Assembly (NCBI GenBank): GCA_043797735.1
Contig: JAZDPH010000044.1
Location: 1 to 52,656, forward strand
Reading direction: 5' to 3'
Length of the DNA stretch: 52,656 nt
From: BS750m-G77 sp043797735
GTDB taxonomy: Bacteria; Omnitrophota; Gorgyraeia; Gygaellales; Profunditerraquicolaceae
Made by a program: the position numbers and the translations under genes. Below the pieces are notes generated by a model that saw only the letters and a program-made list of their open reading frames with translations, did not search any database and was not told where the DNA came from. Every line of letters begins with the position of its first letter. Within the stretch, counting starts at the first letter, position 1. Below, in pieces: positions 7,889 to 15,220 of the stretch.

Positions 7889-9913
7889 TTAGCCTTTCAA
7901 AATCAGCTCTGCGGCATGGAGGACGTCGTCTACGGTTATCGCTTTCAGGCAGGCGAATTCCCTGACGCAGTTGTGCGCCAGGCACTCAATGCAGCCGGCG
8001 CTCTTATGCAAAACTTTGTCCTTTGCCCCCAGCGGCCCCCAGCGCTTGGGGCTTAAGCCTGCTTGAGCCCTGCCGAAGATAGAAATTACCGGGGTCCCGA
8101 CGGCAGAGGCAATATGCACCGGCCCTGAATCATTAGAGATAAACAGGCGGCATTTTTTTAGCACGGCGGCTAATTGGCTGACTGAGGTCCTTCCTGCCAG
8201 ATTCAACGCAGGAGTTCGCATCTTCTTTATTACCGCCTGCGCCTGAGCAATATCCTTGGGGCCGGCGATAACTAAAACCTTAAATTTATACTCTTCGGCC
8301 AGCCTATCGGCGGCCTCTGCAAAACGTTCGTTTGGCCAGACCTTAGAGGGACAGCTTGCCCCGGGATGGACTGCCAGGATTTTATCGTCATCGCTTATGC
8401 CGTTTTCTCCCAATACCTGTTTTACCCACTCCTCTGCTGCCGGCTTTACCGGCATAAATAAACTTTTATCAACGGCCTGGATCCCCAAATGCCTTAAGAT
8501 GTCTAAATTGTATTCTGCCTCGTGTTTCCGGCCTAACTGCTTTGTGTGTTTTATCCTCTCGGTAAGCAGAAACCCTAATTTGCGGCCATAGCCTATCCTT
8601 GCGGGTATGCCGGAAAAAAAAGTCACCAGATGCACGCGGTTTGTCGGATGCAGAATAACTGCCAGTTCAAATTTTTTCCTGCCAAGCGCAAGGGAAAACT
8701 TTAACGAACTCAACCACCCCTTGTGCCTGGTGTCCTTATCGTAAATTATCGCCTCATCCAGCCAGGGGTTGCCATCGGCAATATCTTTTGTGTAGGCGCT
8801 TACCATCATCGCAATATAAGCATTAGGATATGCCTCTCTTAACGCCCTGACCACCGGTGTGGAGAGCAAAACATCTCCAATGCGGTCGGTGCGCACAATA
8901 AGAATCCGCTTAAAATCATCGGGATGATGGATGATGGATGATGGATGATGGATGAATAAGGTTTCTGCTGCTCTCAGCACATCTTCAACCTTTATCAGAG
9001 ACATACAATCCAGAGTCCCAAACCTGCACTGCGCTTTTGCGCAGGGACGACAGAAGACCTCTTTTTTTACCACGGCGCTGTTGCAAGACCACGGCCCGTA
9101 CTTTTTATCGTCGGTGGGGCCAAATACCGCAAGCACCGCTATATTCAGGTAACTCCCCAAGTGCAACACTGCGCTGTCGTTGGTAACTAAGAGCTCCGCC
9201 TTTTTTAACAATGCCCCCAATTGATGGAGGCTGGTTTTTGCGCAAAGATTAATAAGCCCGGCCTTAGAGTTTTGCTGAATATAATCAGCAATCGGGGCAT
9301 CTTCGCCGTCGCCTACTAAAATTATCTTAAAGTTTTCCTGCGCAAACTGTGCACAAAGCCGGCTGAACTTATCCCTGTCCCATCTTTTAATATGGCTCCT
9401 TGCCCCCGGCGCCACCACGATTATCCTGTCCTCTTTTTTAACCTCATTCCTCTCTAATATATTATTAATGTATTCTTCATCTTCCGGGCAAAGCCGGAAA
9501 GATGTTTTTTCTATTTTTGGATTTTGGATTTTGGATTTTGGATTTTGGATTTTATAAAGGTGCCTCTCCCCCATATGCATTATCCCTTCGGGGATACGCA
9601 AAAATGCCGGCGTTTTGTATTTTGCAGGAAGTAAAACCCCAAAGAGGCTGTTGCGCAAATCGATAACCGCATCAAATTTCTCTTTTCTTAAGCGCAAAAA
9701 AAGCCTGAAGTTTTCTTTAATGCCCGAATGCTTACGATAGATAATGATATGCTCTATCCGCGGGTTGCCTTCAAATACTTCTTTCGGCCGCTCGCCGCAG
9801 ATTACCGTAATCCCTGCTTCGGGGAACTTCTCACAGAGAGAATCCAACAGCGGCAGGGTCAATATACAATCGCCGATATTGCTTAAAGTTATAAATAGGA
9901 TTTTGTTAACCAT
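7889..9913 (-). CDS. tandem heptosyltransferase-like protein, two GT9 domains
   Basis: A 674-residue protein with two complete glycosyltransferase family 9 domains, each like ADP-heptose:LPS heptosyltransferase. Domain 1 (about 1-318) opens ILFITLSNIGDCILTLPLLD and carries VTNDSAVLHLGS and FGPTDDKKYGPW. Domain 2 (about 335-674) opens ILIVRTDRIGDVLLSTPVV and carries ISNDSGPVHIAS. Each ends with the cysteine cluster C-x2-C-x4-C seen in WaaF-type enzymes. Single-domain GT9 enzymes are about 340 residues, so this is a head-to-tail fusion. Two heptanucleotide arrays lie in frame: one encodes a loop near residues 121-133, the other encodes the linker at 320-330. It would add heptose or related sugars to the LPS core; the acceptor cannot be told from sequence. 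Confidence 0.88.
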   Translation of the reverse strand: MVNKILFITLSNIGDCILTLPLLDSLCEKFPEAGITVICGERPKEVFEGNPRIEHIIIYRKHSGIKENFRLFLRLRKEKFDAVIDLRNSLFGVLLPAKYKTPAFLRIPEGIMHMGERHLYKIQNPKSKIQNPKIEKTSFRLCPEDEEYINNILERNEVKKEDRIIVVAPGARSHIKRWDRDKFSRLCAQFAQENFKIILVGDGEDAPIADYIQQNSKAGLINLCAKTSLHQLGALLKKAELLVTNDSAVLHLGSYLNIAVLAVFGPTDDKKYGPWSCNSAVVKKEVFCRPCAKAQCRFGTLDCMSLIKVEDVLRAAETLFIHHPSSIIHHPDDFKRILIVRTDRIGDVLLSTPVVRALREAYPNAYIAMMVSAYTKDIADGNPWLDEAIIYDKDTRHKGWLSSLKFSLALGRKKFELAVILHPTNRVHLVTFFSGIPARIGYGRKLGFLLTERIKHTKQLGRKHEAEYNLDILRHLGIQAVDKSLFMPVKPAAEEWVKQVLGENGISDDDKILAVHPGASCPSKVWPNERFAEAADRLAEEYKFKVLVIAGPKDIAQAQAVIKKMRTPALNLAGRTSVSQLAAVLKKCRLFISNDSGPVHIASAVGTPVISIFGRAQAGLSPKRWGPLGAKDKVLHKSAGCIECLAHNCVREFACLKAITVDDVLHAAELILKG
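8924..8955. repeat. heptanucleotide array at the joint of the two GT9 domains
   Basis: Unit ATGATGG (plus strand) is repeated four times plus four bases. It encodes the His/Pro/Ser/Ile linker near residues 320-330 of the GT9-GT9 protein, exactly where the stop of one gene and the start of the next would be expected. Confidence 0.9.
9515..9553. repeat. heptanucleotide array inside GT9 domain 1
   Basis: Unit TTTTGGA is repeated five times plus four bases. On the coding strand it reads as the KIQNPKSKIQNPK-type segment, residues about 121-133, an insertion between the first and second halves of the GT9 fold. Confidence 0.9.
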
Positions 9914-10081
9914 GTTTTATTAAATTCGAAACAAATCTGGATTTTTACACGAAATAACCAATAACCAAGATACAAGATACAAACAAATTACAATATTCAA
10001 TAACCAATGACAAACAGAAAACGTTTGGTTATTGGAATTTGGTTATTGGTTATTGTTTGGTTATTGTTTCTTGTACCTTGG
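9914..10081. repeat. intergenic inverted array of CCAATAA/TTATTGG-type heptamers
   Basis: This 168-bp gap between two GT9 genes starts with copies of ATAACCA and AGATACA, and ends with TTGGTTA-type units. The two halves are largely complementary, so the stretch can fold into a long imperfect hairpin. A plus-strand open frame through it is a by-product. The element could end transcription or be a relic of repeat insertion. Confidence 0.7.
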
Positions 10082-11119
10082 TTATTTCGCGTTTATATCT
10101 TTAATCCTATCGATTACATCTTCTACGCTTATCGCCTTCATGCAGCGATTGTCCTTACAGTGCACCACATAGCAGGGTACTTTGCAGCCGACGTCCTTGG
10201 AAATAACGGTAACGTTCTTTTGCGCAAACGGCCCGGTCAGCTCAGGCGAGGTCGGCCCGAAAAGGGCGATTATTTTCTTAGCCCCCACCGCAGCAGCGAT
10301 ATGCAGGGGGCCGGTATCGGCAGTGATGAATAAATCCGCTCTTCTGCACAATGCCCCCAATTGTTTTAAATTCAGTTCGCCTGCGGCAATCACCGGTTTA
10401 TTGCGCATTTTACTGCTAATGTCCAATGCCAGATGCCTGTCTTGTGCGGCCCCGCTGATAACGACTCTTGCCGCTGATTCCCCTATAAGCCTGTCTGCAA
10501 GCTGCGCCCAGTAATCCTTCGGCCAGCGTTTGGGAAGCCAGTTTCCGCCCGCATTTATCACCGCTAGAAAATTCCCTTCGCCTATAGAATTTCTTTTTAA
10601 AAACTCCCTTATGAATTTTTCGTCTTTCTTGCTTACGAAAAATTCCGGATACCTGTCTTCCACCTTTAAGCCCGCTTTTTCAATTATGGCCAGGTAATAA
10701 TCAATGCGATGGAGGCTGTCTTGTTTCGGGGGAAGGATTTTTTTGGAAAGAAGAAACCCGCGCTTTTTAGTAAGGTAGCCGATTATCGCGGGAATTCCGG
10801 CAAGGCGGCAGATAAGCGCGCGGCTAAAGGAACGGTGCAGTAAAAATGCGGTGTCAAATCTTTTGCTGCGCAAGAGTTTGGCAAACCTCAATTGCGCCAA
10901 AATACTCTTATGCCTGTCTCTATCGTTAAAAATAAGTACCTCATCCAGATGGGGATTTCCTTTGAGCACCGCATAACAACGCTCCGGAATTATACAAGAG
11001 ATAAAACTATCCGGAAAATTACGCCTGATATTTCTGATGACGGCGGTAGAAAACAACACATCCCCCACCCAGTTAACATTAAAGATGAGTATGCGCCTTG
11101 GTTTGGGCCCTTGCATCAT
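10082..11119 (-). CDS. glycosyltransferase family 9, heptosyltransferase II-like
   Basis: 345 residues, the usual length for a single GT9 enzyme. The N-terminus RILIFNVNWVGDVLFSTAVIRNIRR is the typical GT-B opening with the catalytic aspartate in GDVL. The donor half holds VINAGGNWLPKRWP near residue 183, ITADTGPLHIAAA near 268 and FGPTSPELTGPF. The C-terminal cysteines CKVPCYVVHCKDNRCM are typical of WaaF-like proteins. Predicted to transfer heptose from ADP-heptose to the growing LPS core on the inner face of the inner membrane. It overlaps the deacetylase gene by ATGA. Confidence 0.9.
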   Translation of the reverse strand: MMQGPKPRRILIFNVNWVGDVLFSTAVIRNIRRNFPDSFISCIIPERCYAVLKGNPHLDEVLIFNDRDRHKSILAQLRFAKLLRSKRFDTAFLLHRSFSRALICRLAGIPAIIGYLTKKRGFLLSKKILPPKQDSLHRIDYYLAIIEKAGLKVEDRYPEFFVSKKDEKFIREFLKRNSIGEGNFLAVINAGGNWLPKRWPKDYWAQLADRLIGESAARVVISGAAQDRHLALDISSKMRNKPVIAAGELNLKQLGALCRRADLFITADTGPLHIAAAVGAKKIIALFGPTSPELTGPFAQKNVTVISKDVGCKVPCYVVHCKDNRCMKAISVEDVIDRIKDINAK

Positions 11120-11910
11120 CTTCTGCGCCTCTCTTTCATAAAATTATAGAGCCCGCTGGTCTCTACCCAAAAGACAAATAAGTTGCCGGCATTTTCGGAG
11201 ATCCTTAACCTCTTTAAGGCAAAGATGTCGTCATCAGGATAATCCCTGCCCGGATGTGTCGCCGCCGCCGCTTTATATCCGGCGGCGATAACTAACTGCC
11301 TAATCTTCTGGTTGAATCCTCCTTCGGGATAACTAAAGACATTTACCTCCCCGCCTAACCGCTCCTGAAGCAGTCTGCGCGAATCAAATATCTGCCTCGC
11401 CAACTCCTCTTCGGATTTAATATTTACCAAAGGCTCCGGCCCCAGCGCGTGGCTGCCTATCTCAAATATACCGGAATCCCGCATCTGCTTAATCTGGCCC
11501 CAAGTAAGTTTATTTTTACTTAAGTCCCCCACCTCTTCCACAATCACAAAAGCTGTCGCCGCAAGCTCATACTTTTTCAATATGGGAAAGGCATTGGTAA
11601 AATTATCCCTATAGCCGTCATCAAAGGTTATGGCAATTGTTTTGTATGGAATTTTCTTTTTTTGCCGGATTAAATCGGCTAATTTCTCCAAGGTTATAAC
11701 ATTATAACGGTGAGCCTTGAGGAAGCGCATCTGCCTGTCGAAAGTCTTAATCGATACAACAAGACTGTCTCGGAATGTCGCCCCGGGTAAAACGCGGTGG
11801 TACATTATTATGGGCACTACGTAATGCCGGCTGGCAACGGCGATAAAAACAAGAACAGCCGAGATGAAAAAAATAAAAAATCCGATCACTATCCTTTTTA
11901 GCCAGCGCAT
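11116..11910 (-). CDS. membrane-anchored NodB-like polysaccharide deacetylase (one metal histidine missing)
   Basis: 264 residues of the carbohydrate esterase 4 (NodB) family. An N-terminal hydrophobic helix (about 8-28) anchors it, facing the periplasm. The catalytic motif FDDGYRDN is at about residues 98-105. The second metal motif, normally H-x3-H, reads GSHALGPEP: the first histidine is kept but the second position is proline. The later SYPEGGFN motif is present. Metal binding or activity may therefore differ from classical members. It lies among LPS glycosyltransferases, so a sugar of the LPS or a capsule is the likely substrate. It overlaps the GT4 gene by 13 bases. Confidence 0.87.
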   Translation of the reverse strand: MRWLKRIVIGFFIFFISAVLVFIAVASRHYVVPIIMYHRVLPGATFRDSLVVSIKTFDRQMRFLKAHRYNVITLEKLADLIRQKKKIPYKTIAITFDDGYRDNFTNAFPILKKYELAATAFVIVEEVGDLSKNKLTWGQIKQMRDSGIFEIGSHALGPEPLVNIKSEEELARQIFDSRRLLQERLGGEVNVFSYPEGGFNQKIRQLVIAAGYKAAAATHPGRDYPDDDIFALKRLRISENAGNLFVFWVETSGLYNFMKERRRR

Positions 11911-12995
11911 CCTAAATAAACCTCTTCTGTTTCTCTAGCCATCTTCGTAAGCGAAAAATTCTTCTCTATAAAATCCCTGGCATTCGCGCCTAAGCGCCTG
12001 CTTTCTTCCGGGCTGCCCAAGAGCCTCAATATCGCATTGCTTAAACCCCCTACATCCTTTGGAGTAACTAATAGGCCGCTAAAACCATCTTGAATTAAAG
12101 TATTAATCCCGCCGACGCCGGAGGCGACAACGCACTTTGCGGCGGCCATCGCATCCATTAACGCCAAGCCCAGCCCTTCTTTTAGAGAAGGCATAACAAA
12201 GACATCCATAACCGAGAGGGCATCATTCATCTGTTTTACCGCAGCGGCAAACGATACCCTGCCGCCGATCCCCAGAGCATCAACGAGGCTGGCCAGCTTG
12301 CGCTTCATTTTACCCTCCCCGATAATTAATAGCTGTGCATCAGGGATTTGCCGCAGGACCTCTTTCATCGCCCTGATAAGATATTCCTGGCCCTTAACGT
12401 CGGAAAGCCGGCCGATGTTTCCTATAACCGGCCCTTTGCCGCTTAAGCCGAATCCCTCTCTTATCTGCTGCGGGCTGCCGGTAGGGGTGCCTCCGAACAT
12501 CTGGATATCAACGCCGTGATTTATCAGTTTTATCTTTTCCTCTCTGACGTTAAAGTCCTCTATCAGGTGCTGTCTTACCTCTCTGCTTATAGCGATTATT
12601 CTTTGGCCCCAGCAGGGAAAGATCCTGCGGGAGAGCCTTTTTTTAAAAAACCCGTGGCAGGTCCAGATATGCGGGATACCGCTGTGCCTGCTTAATAAAG
12701 CCCCCAGGACCTGCGTGGTCCGGCTGTTAGAATGTATAAGCCCGATATTTTCGCTTTTTACCAGCGGCAATAACTTCAAGAGGCTAAACAATATCCCGGG
12801 GCTGGCCTCGCATTTAGTCCTGATGGGAATAGGCAGGTAATTTAAGTCCTCCTTGATAAATTCCGCAAGCATCTGGCCTCCGCTTGAGGCGACATAAATA
12901 TTGTGCCCCCTTGCCTTAAGGGCCACCCCCAGGCGTAAGACATAGCTGGTTATTCCGCCGGCGTTGAGATGGTTGGTGAGATAGAGAATATTCAT
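11898..12995 (-). CDS. glycosyltransferase family 4
   Basis: About 365 residues with a GT-B fold. The N-terminal domain begins MNILYLTNHLNAGGITSY. The C-terminal donor domain has IGNIGRLSDVKGQEYLIRAM near residue 190 and the E-x7-E motif region MPSLKEGLGLALMDAMA near 275. Probably an LPS or polysaccharide mannosyl/glucosyl-type transferase using a nucleotide sugar; specificity cannot be assigned. The frame extends seven codons upstream into a heptamer array (MDFGFLR), but the ATG at 12995 matches where family members begin and is preferred. Confidence 0.88.
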   Translation of the reverse strand: MNILYLTNHLNAGGITSYVLRLGVALKARGHNIYVASSGGQMLAEFIKEDLNYLPIPIRTKCEASPGILFSLLKLLPLVKSENIGLIHSNSRTTQVLGALLSRHSGIPHIWTCHGFFKKRLSRRIFPCWGQRIIAISREVRQHLIEDFNVREEKIKLINHGVDIQMFGGTPTGSPQQIREGFGLSGKGPVIGNIGRLSDVKGQEYLIRAMKEVLRQIPDAQLLIIGEGKMKRKLASLVDALGIGGRVSFAAAVKQMNDALSVMDVFVMPSLKEGLGLALMDAMAAAKCVVASGVGGINTLIQDGFSGLLVTPKDVGGLSNAILRLLGSPEESRRLGANARDFIEKNFSLTKMARETEEVYLGCAG

Positions 12996-13126
12996 TCTTA
13001 AAAATCCAAAATCCAAAATCCAAATACTACCAAATAAATCCCAATTTCAAAATCCCAAAAAACATTTGGATTTGGGATTTGGGATTTATTTTGGATTTGG
13101 TAGTATTTGAAATTTGGATTTATCAT
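12996..13126. repeat. intergenic heptamer arrays with a 14-bp inverted repeat
   Basis: Three AAAATCC units (13001-13021) adjoin the GT4 start and two TTTGGGA units lie at 13071-13084. AAATACTACCAAAT (13022-13035) is complementary to 13095-13108, so most of the gap can fold into one long hairpin. No separate gene or promoter is visible. Confidence 0.8.
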
Positions 13127-15220
13127 TTACAATTTTAACAATCTATCCACCGCCTCCAGCACTTCCTGCGGCTTAATCAACTCCATGCACTCTTTATGCC
13201 TGCACTTTGATTTATAGCAGGGGCTGCAGGCTAGATTTTTTTTGAGCACCACACAATTGTTTACCGGCGGCAGATGGCGGCGGGGGTCGGTAGGGCCAAA
13301 AAGCGCAACAGTCGGCACCCCCATCGCCGCGGCAATATGCAGCGGGGCGGAATCAACGCAAATATAGGCGCAGCATTTTTTTATTAAGCAGGCCAGCTGA
13401 TTAACCGTGGTCTTGCCGCAGGCGTTAATCAGTTTAATGTTCTTAACCGCGCCTATTAGCGCGCCTGCCTCCTCGGCATCATCTTCTGAGCCGGTGATTA
13501 CCACCCGCATATCGCGGCCGGCCAACTCCTGGCATAATTTCACGATGTGCGGGCGCGGCCAGCTTTTACTAACCCACCTGCGGCTGGCGCTAAGATTTAT
13601 GCCGACAATCCTCTGATTCTGCGTCAACCACTGCGAATTTAACAACTCCTCGATATGCCTATAGTCTTCTTTTGAAAGCCAGAGCTCCAGGCGCGCATCC
13701 TTAAACTCTATCCCTAACATCTCCAGTATCCTGAACTGATGCCTTAGCGGATCCACGCCCGGCTTTTCATCTTTTATGCTGTGATTAATCAAAAAGCCGA
13801 ATTTTCCATTGTCATAACCATAGCGCAAAGGGCCCCCGCTTAAAAACGACAAGATATGGCTCTTGCGGTTATTCTGCAGGTCAATTACCATATCAAAACT
13901 CTTCCTGCGCAAAACTCCTGCCAACTTAATCAACCCCGCCAAGCCTTTATCCTTATTTTTAAAATCAGCAACAATCAATTCGTCTATGTAGGGGCAGGCC
14001 AGGAGCAGTTCCTTGAATTCTTCCGCGACCAGAAGGCTGATTTTGTAATTATGCAGGAACTTCTTTCTTATCTCTCTGATCGCCGCCGTGGAGAGAATGA
14101 TATCCCCCAGGGAACTTGTTTTTATAATTAAAATCTTGCGGTTTCCCAGCGCCTCCCGATAAACATCCAAGGTGCTTTTTGCCATCTGTTCCAGCGTATA
14201 ATTATTTAGGATCTTTTTATAAGCATTCTGCGCTAAAAAACGCGCCAACTCTTTATCCTCAAAGACCCTTATAGCGGCAGAAGCCATCGCTGCCGGATCC
14301 GCGGGAGGCACAAGCAGGCCGTTAACATTATTCTCAATTATATCCACAACGCCGCCGACCTTAGTTGCCACTACCGGCACGCCGCAGGCTTGCGCCTCTA
14401 TAATCACCCTGCCGAAGGTTTCATGAGTTACGCTGGCCAACACCAGAAGGTCCAACTGAGACAAAATCCCGGGGATATCCCTCTGCGTACCCAGGAATTC
14501 GGTGCAGTTCCACAACCCCTGCCGCCTGACTAATGCCTGCAGCTGTTCTTTATAAACCTGCCTTGCGGCCGGGACATCTCCGACGATCCAGATTTTTAGT
14601 TTCAGGACGGCTCGGGAAACCCTGCTCATCGCCCTGATAAAATCCGGATGGCCTTTTAAAGGGGTAATCCTGCCTATAATACCCACATGAAACTCTTCTT
14701 TTCTTTTTTGCGCCGGGTCTCTATATTTAAACTTTTCCAAATCCACACTGCGCGGTATCAGCCGTATCCGTTCATGCTCTACCCCGAAATCATCAATCAT
14801 GTGCCGGGCAACGACATTGCTTGAAACGATTACCCTCCTGCCCCAGCCCATTACGCTGCTTAAGAATTGCTTGCTGTAATAACCGTGGCAGGTAGTTACG
14901 AATACGGCAGCAGAGCCGCGGCTGGCAAAATAGGCGATCCAGGCCGGAATGCGGGAACGCGCATGCACAATATCTATCTCTTCCCTCCTGATAATCTCCT
15001 TCAAGCGCGGTATGCACTTTATAATTGAAAAAAGTGACTTTTTGTGCACCGGCAGCTCGTAATGAACGGCCCCGCTTTCTTCCAGCTCTTTAACCAATAC
15101 TCCGCCGCCGGAAACAACCACTGCCTTATGGCCCTCTCCTACCATATACTTTGCCAAATCTAACGTACCGGTCTCAACACCCCCGACGTTTAATTCCGGA
15201 AGAACCTGCAGTATGTTCAT
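13127..15220 (-). CDS. GT4-GT9 fusion glycosyltransferase
   Basis: A 697-residue fusion. Residues about 1-355 are a GT4 enzyme: MNILQVLPELNVGGVETG at the start, VGIIGRITPLKGHPDFIRAM near 183, and HETFGRVIIEAQACGVPVVAT near 265. Residues about 358-697 are a GT9 heptosyltransferase: ILIIKTSSLGDIILSTAAI, then CVDSAPLHIAAAMG and FGPTDPRRHLPP, ending with the cysteines CSPCYKSKCRHKECM. The two enzymes probably act in sequence on the same LPS core. No repeat array marks this joint, unlike the GT9-GT9 protein. The ATG overlaps the stop of the acyltransferase gene by four bases. Confidence 0.9.
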   Translation of the reverse strand: MNILQVLPELNVGGVETGTLDLAKYMVGEGHKAVVVSGGGVLVKELEESGAVHYELPVHKKSLFSIIKCIPRLKEIIRREEIDIVHARSRIPAWIAYFASRGSAAVFVTTCHGYYSKQFLSSVMGWGRRVIVSSNVVARHMIDDFGVEHERIRLIPRSVDLEKFKYRDPAQKRKEEFHVGIIGRITPLKGHPDFIRAMSRVSRAVLKLKIWIVGDVPAARQVYKEQLQALVRRQGLWNCTEFLGTQRDIPGILSQLDLLVLASVTHETFGRVIIEAQACGVPVVATKVGGVVDIIENNVNGLLVPPADPAAMASAAIRVFEDKELARFLAQNAYKKILNNYTLEQMAKSTLDVYREALGNRKILIIKTSSLGDIILSTAAIREIRKKFLHNYKISLLVAEEFKELLLACPYIDELIVADFKNKDKGLAGLIKLAGVLRRKSFDMVIDLQNNRKSHILSFLSGGPLRYGYDNGKFGFLINHSIKDEKPGVDPLRHQFRILEMLGIEFKDARLELWLSKEDYRHIEELLNSQWLTQNQRIVGINLSASRRWVSKSWPRPHIVKLCQELAGRDMRVVITGSEDDAEEAGALIGAVKNIKLINACGKTTVNQLACLIKKCCAYICVDSAPLHIAAAMGVPTVALFGPTDPRRHLPPVNNCVVLKKNLACSPCYKSKCRHKECMELIKPQEVLEAVDRLLKL

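Noticed and set aside
8924..9553. Tandem arrays considered as a CRISPR
   Set aside because: Units of 7 bp are directly adjacent with no spacers, and no cas genes are present.
10007..10333. Plus-strand 108-codon open frame
   Set aside because: It starts in the intergenic heptamer array and continues antisense to a well-supported GT9 gene.
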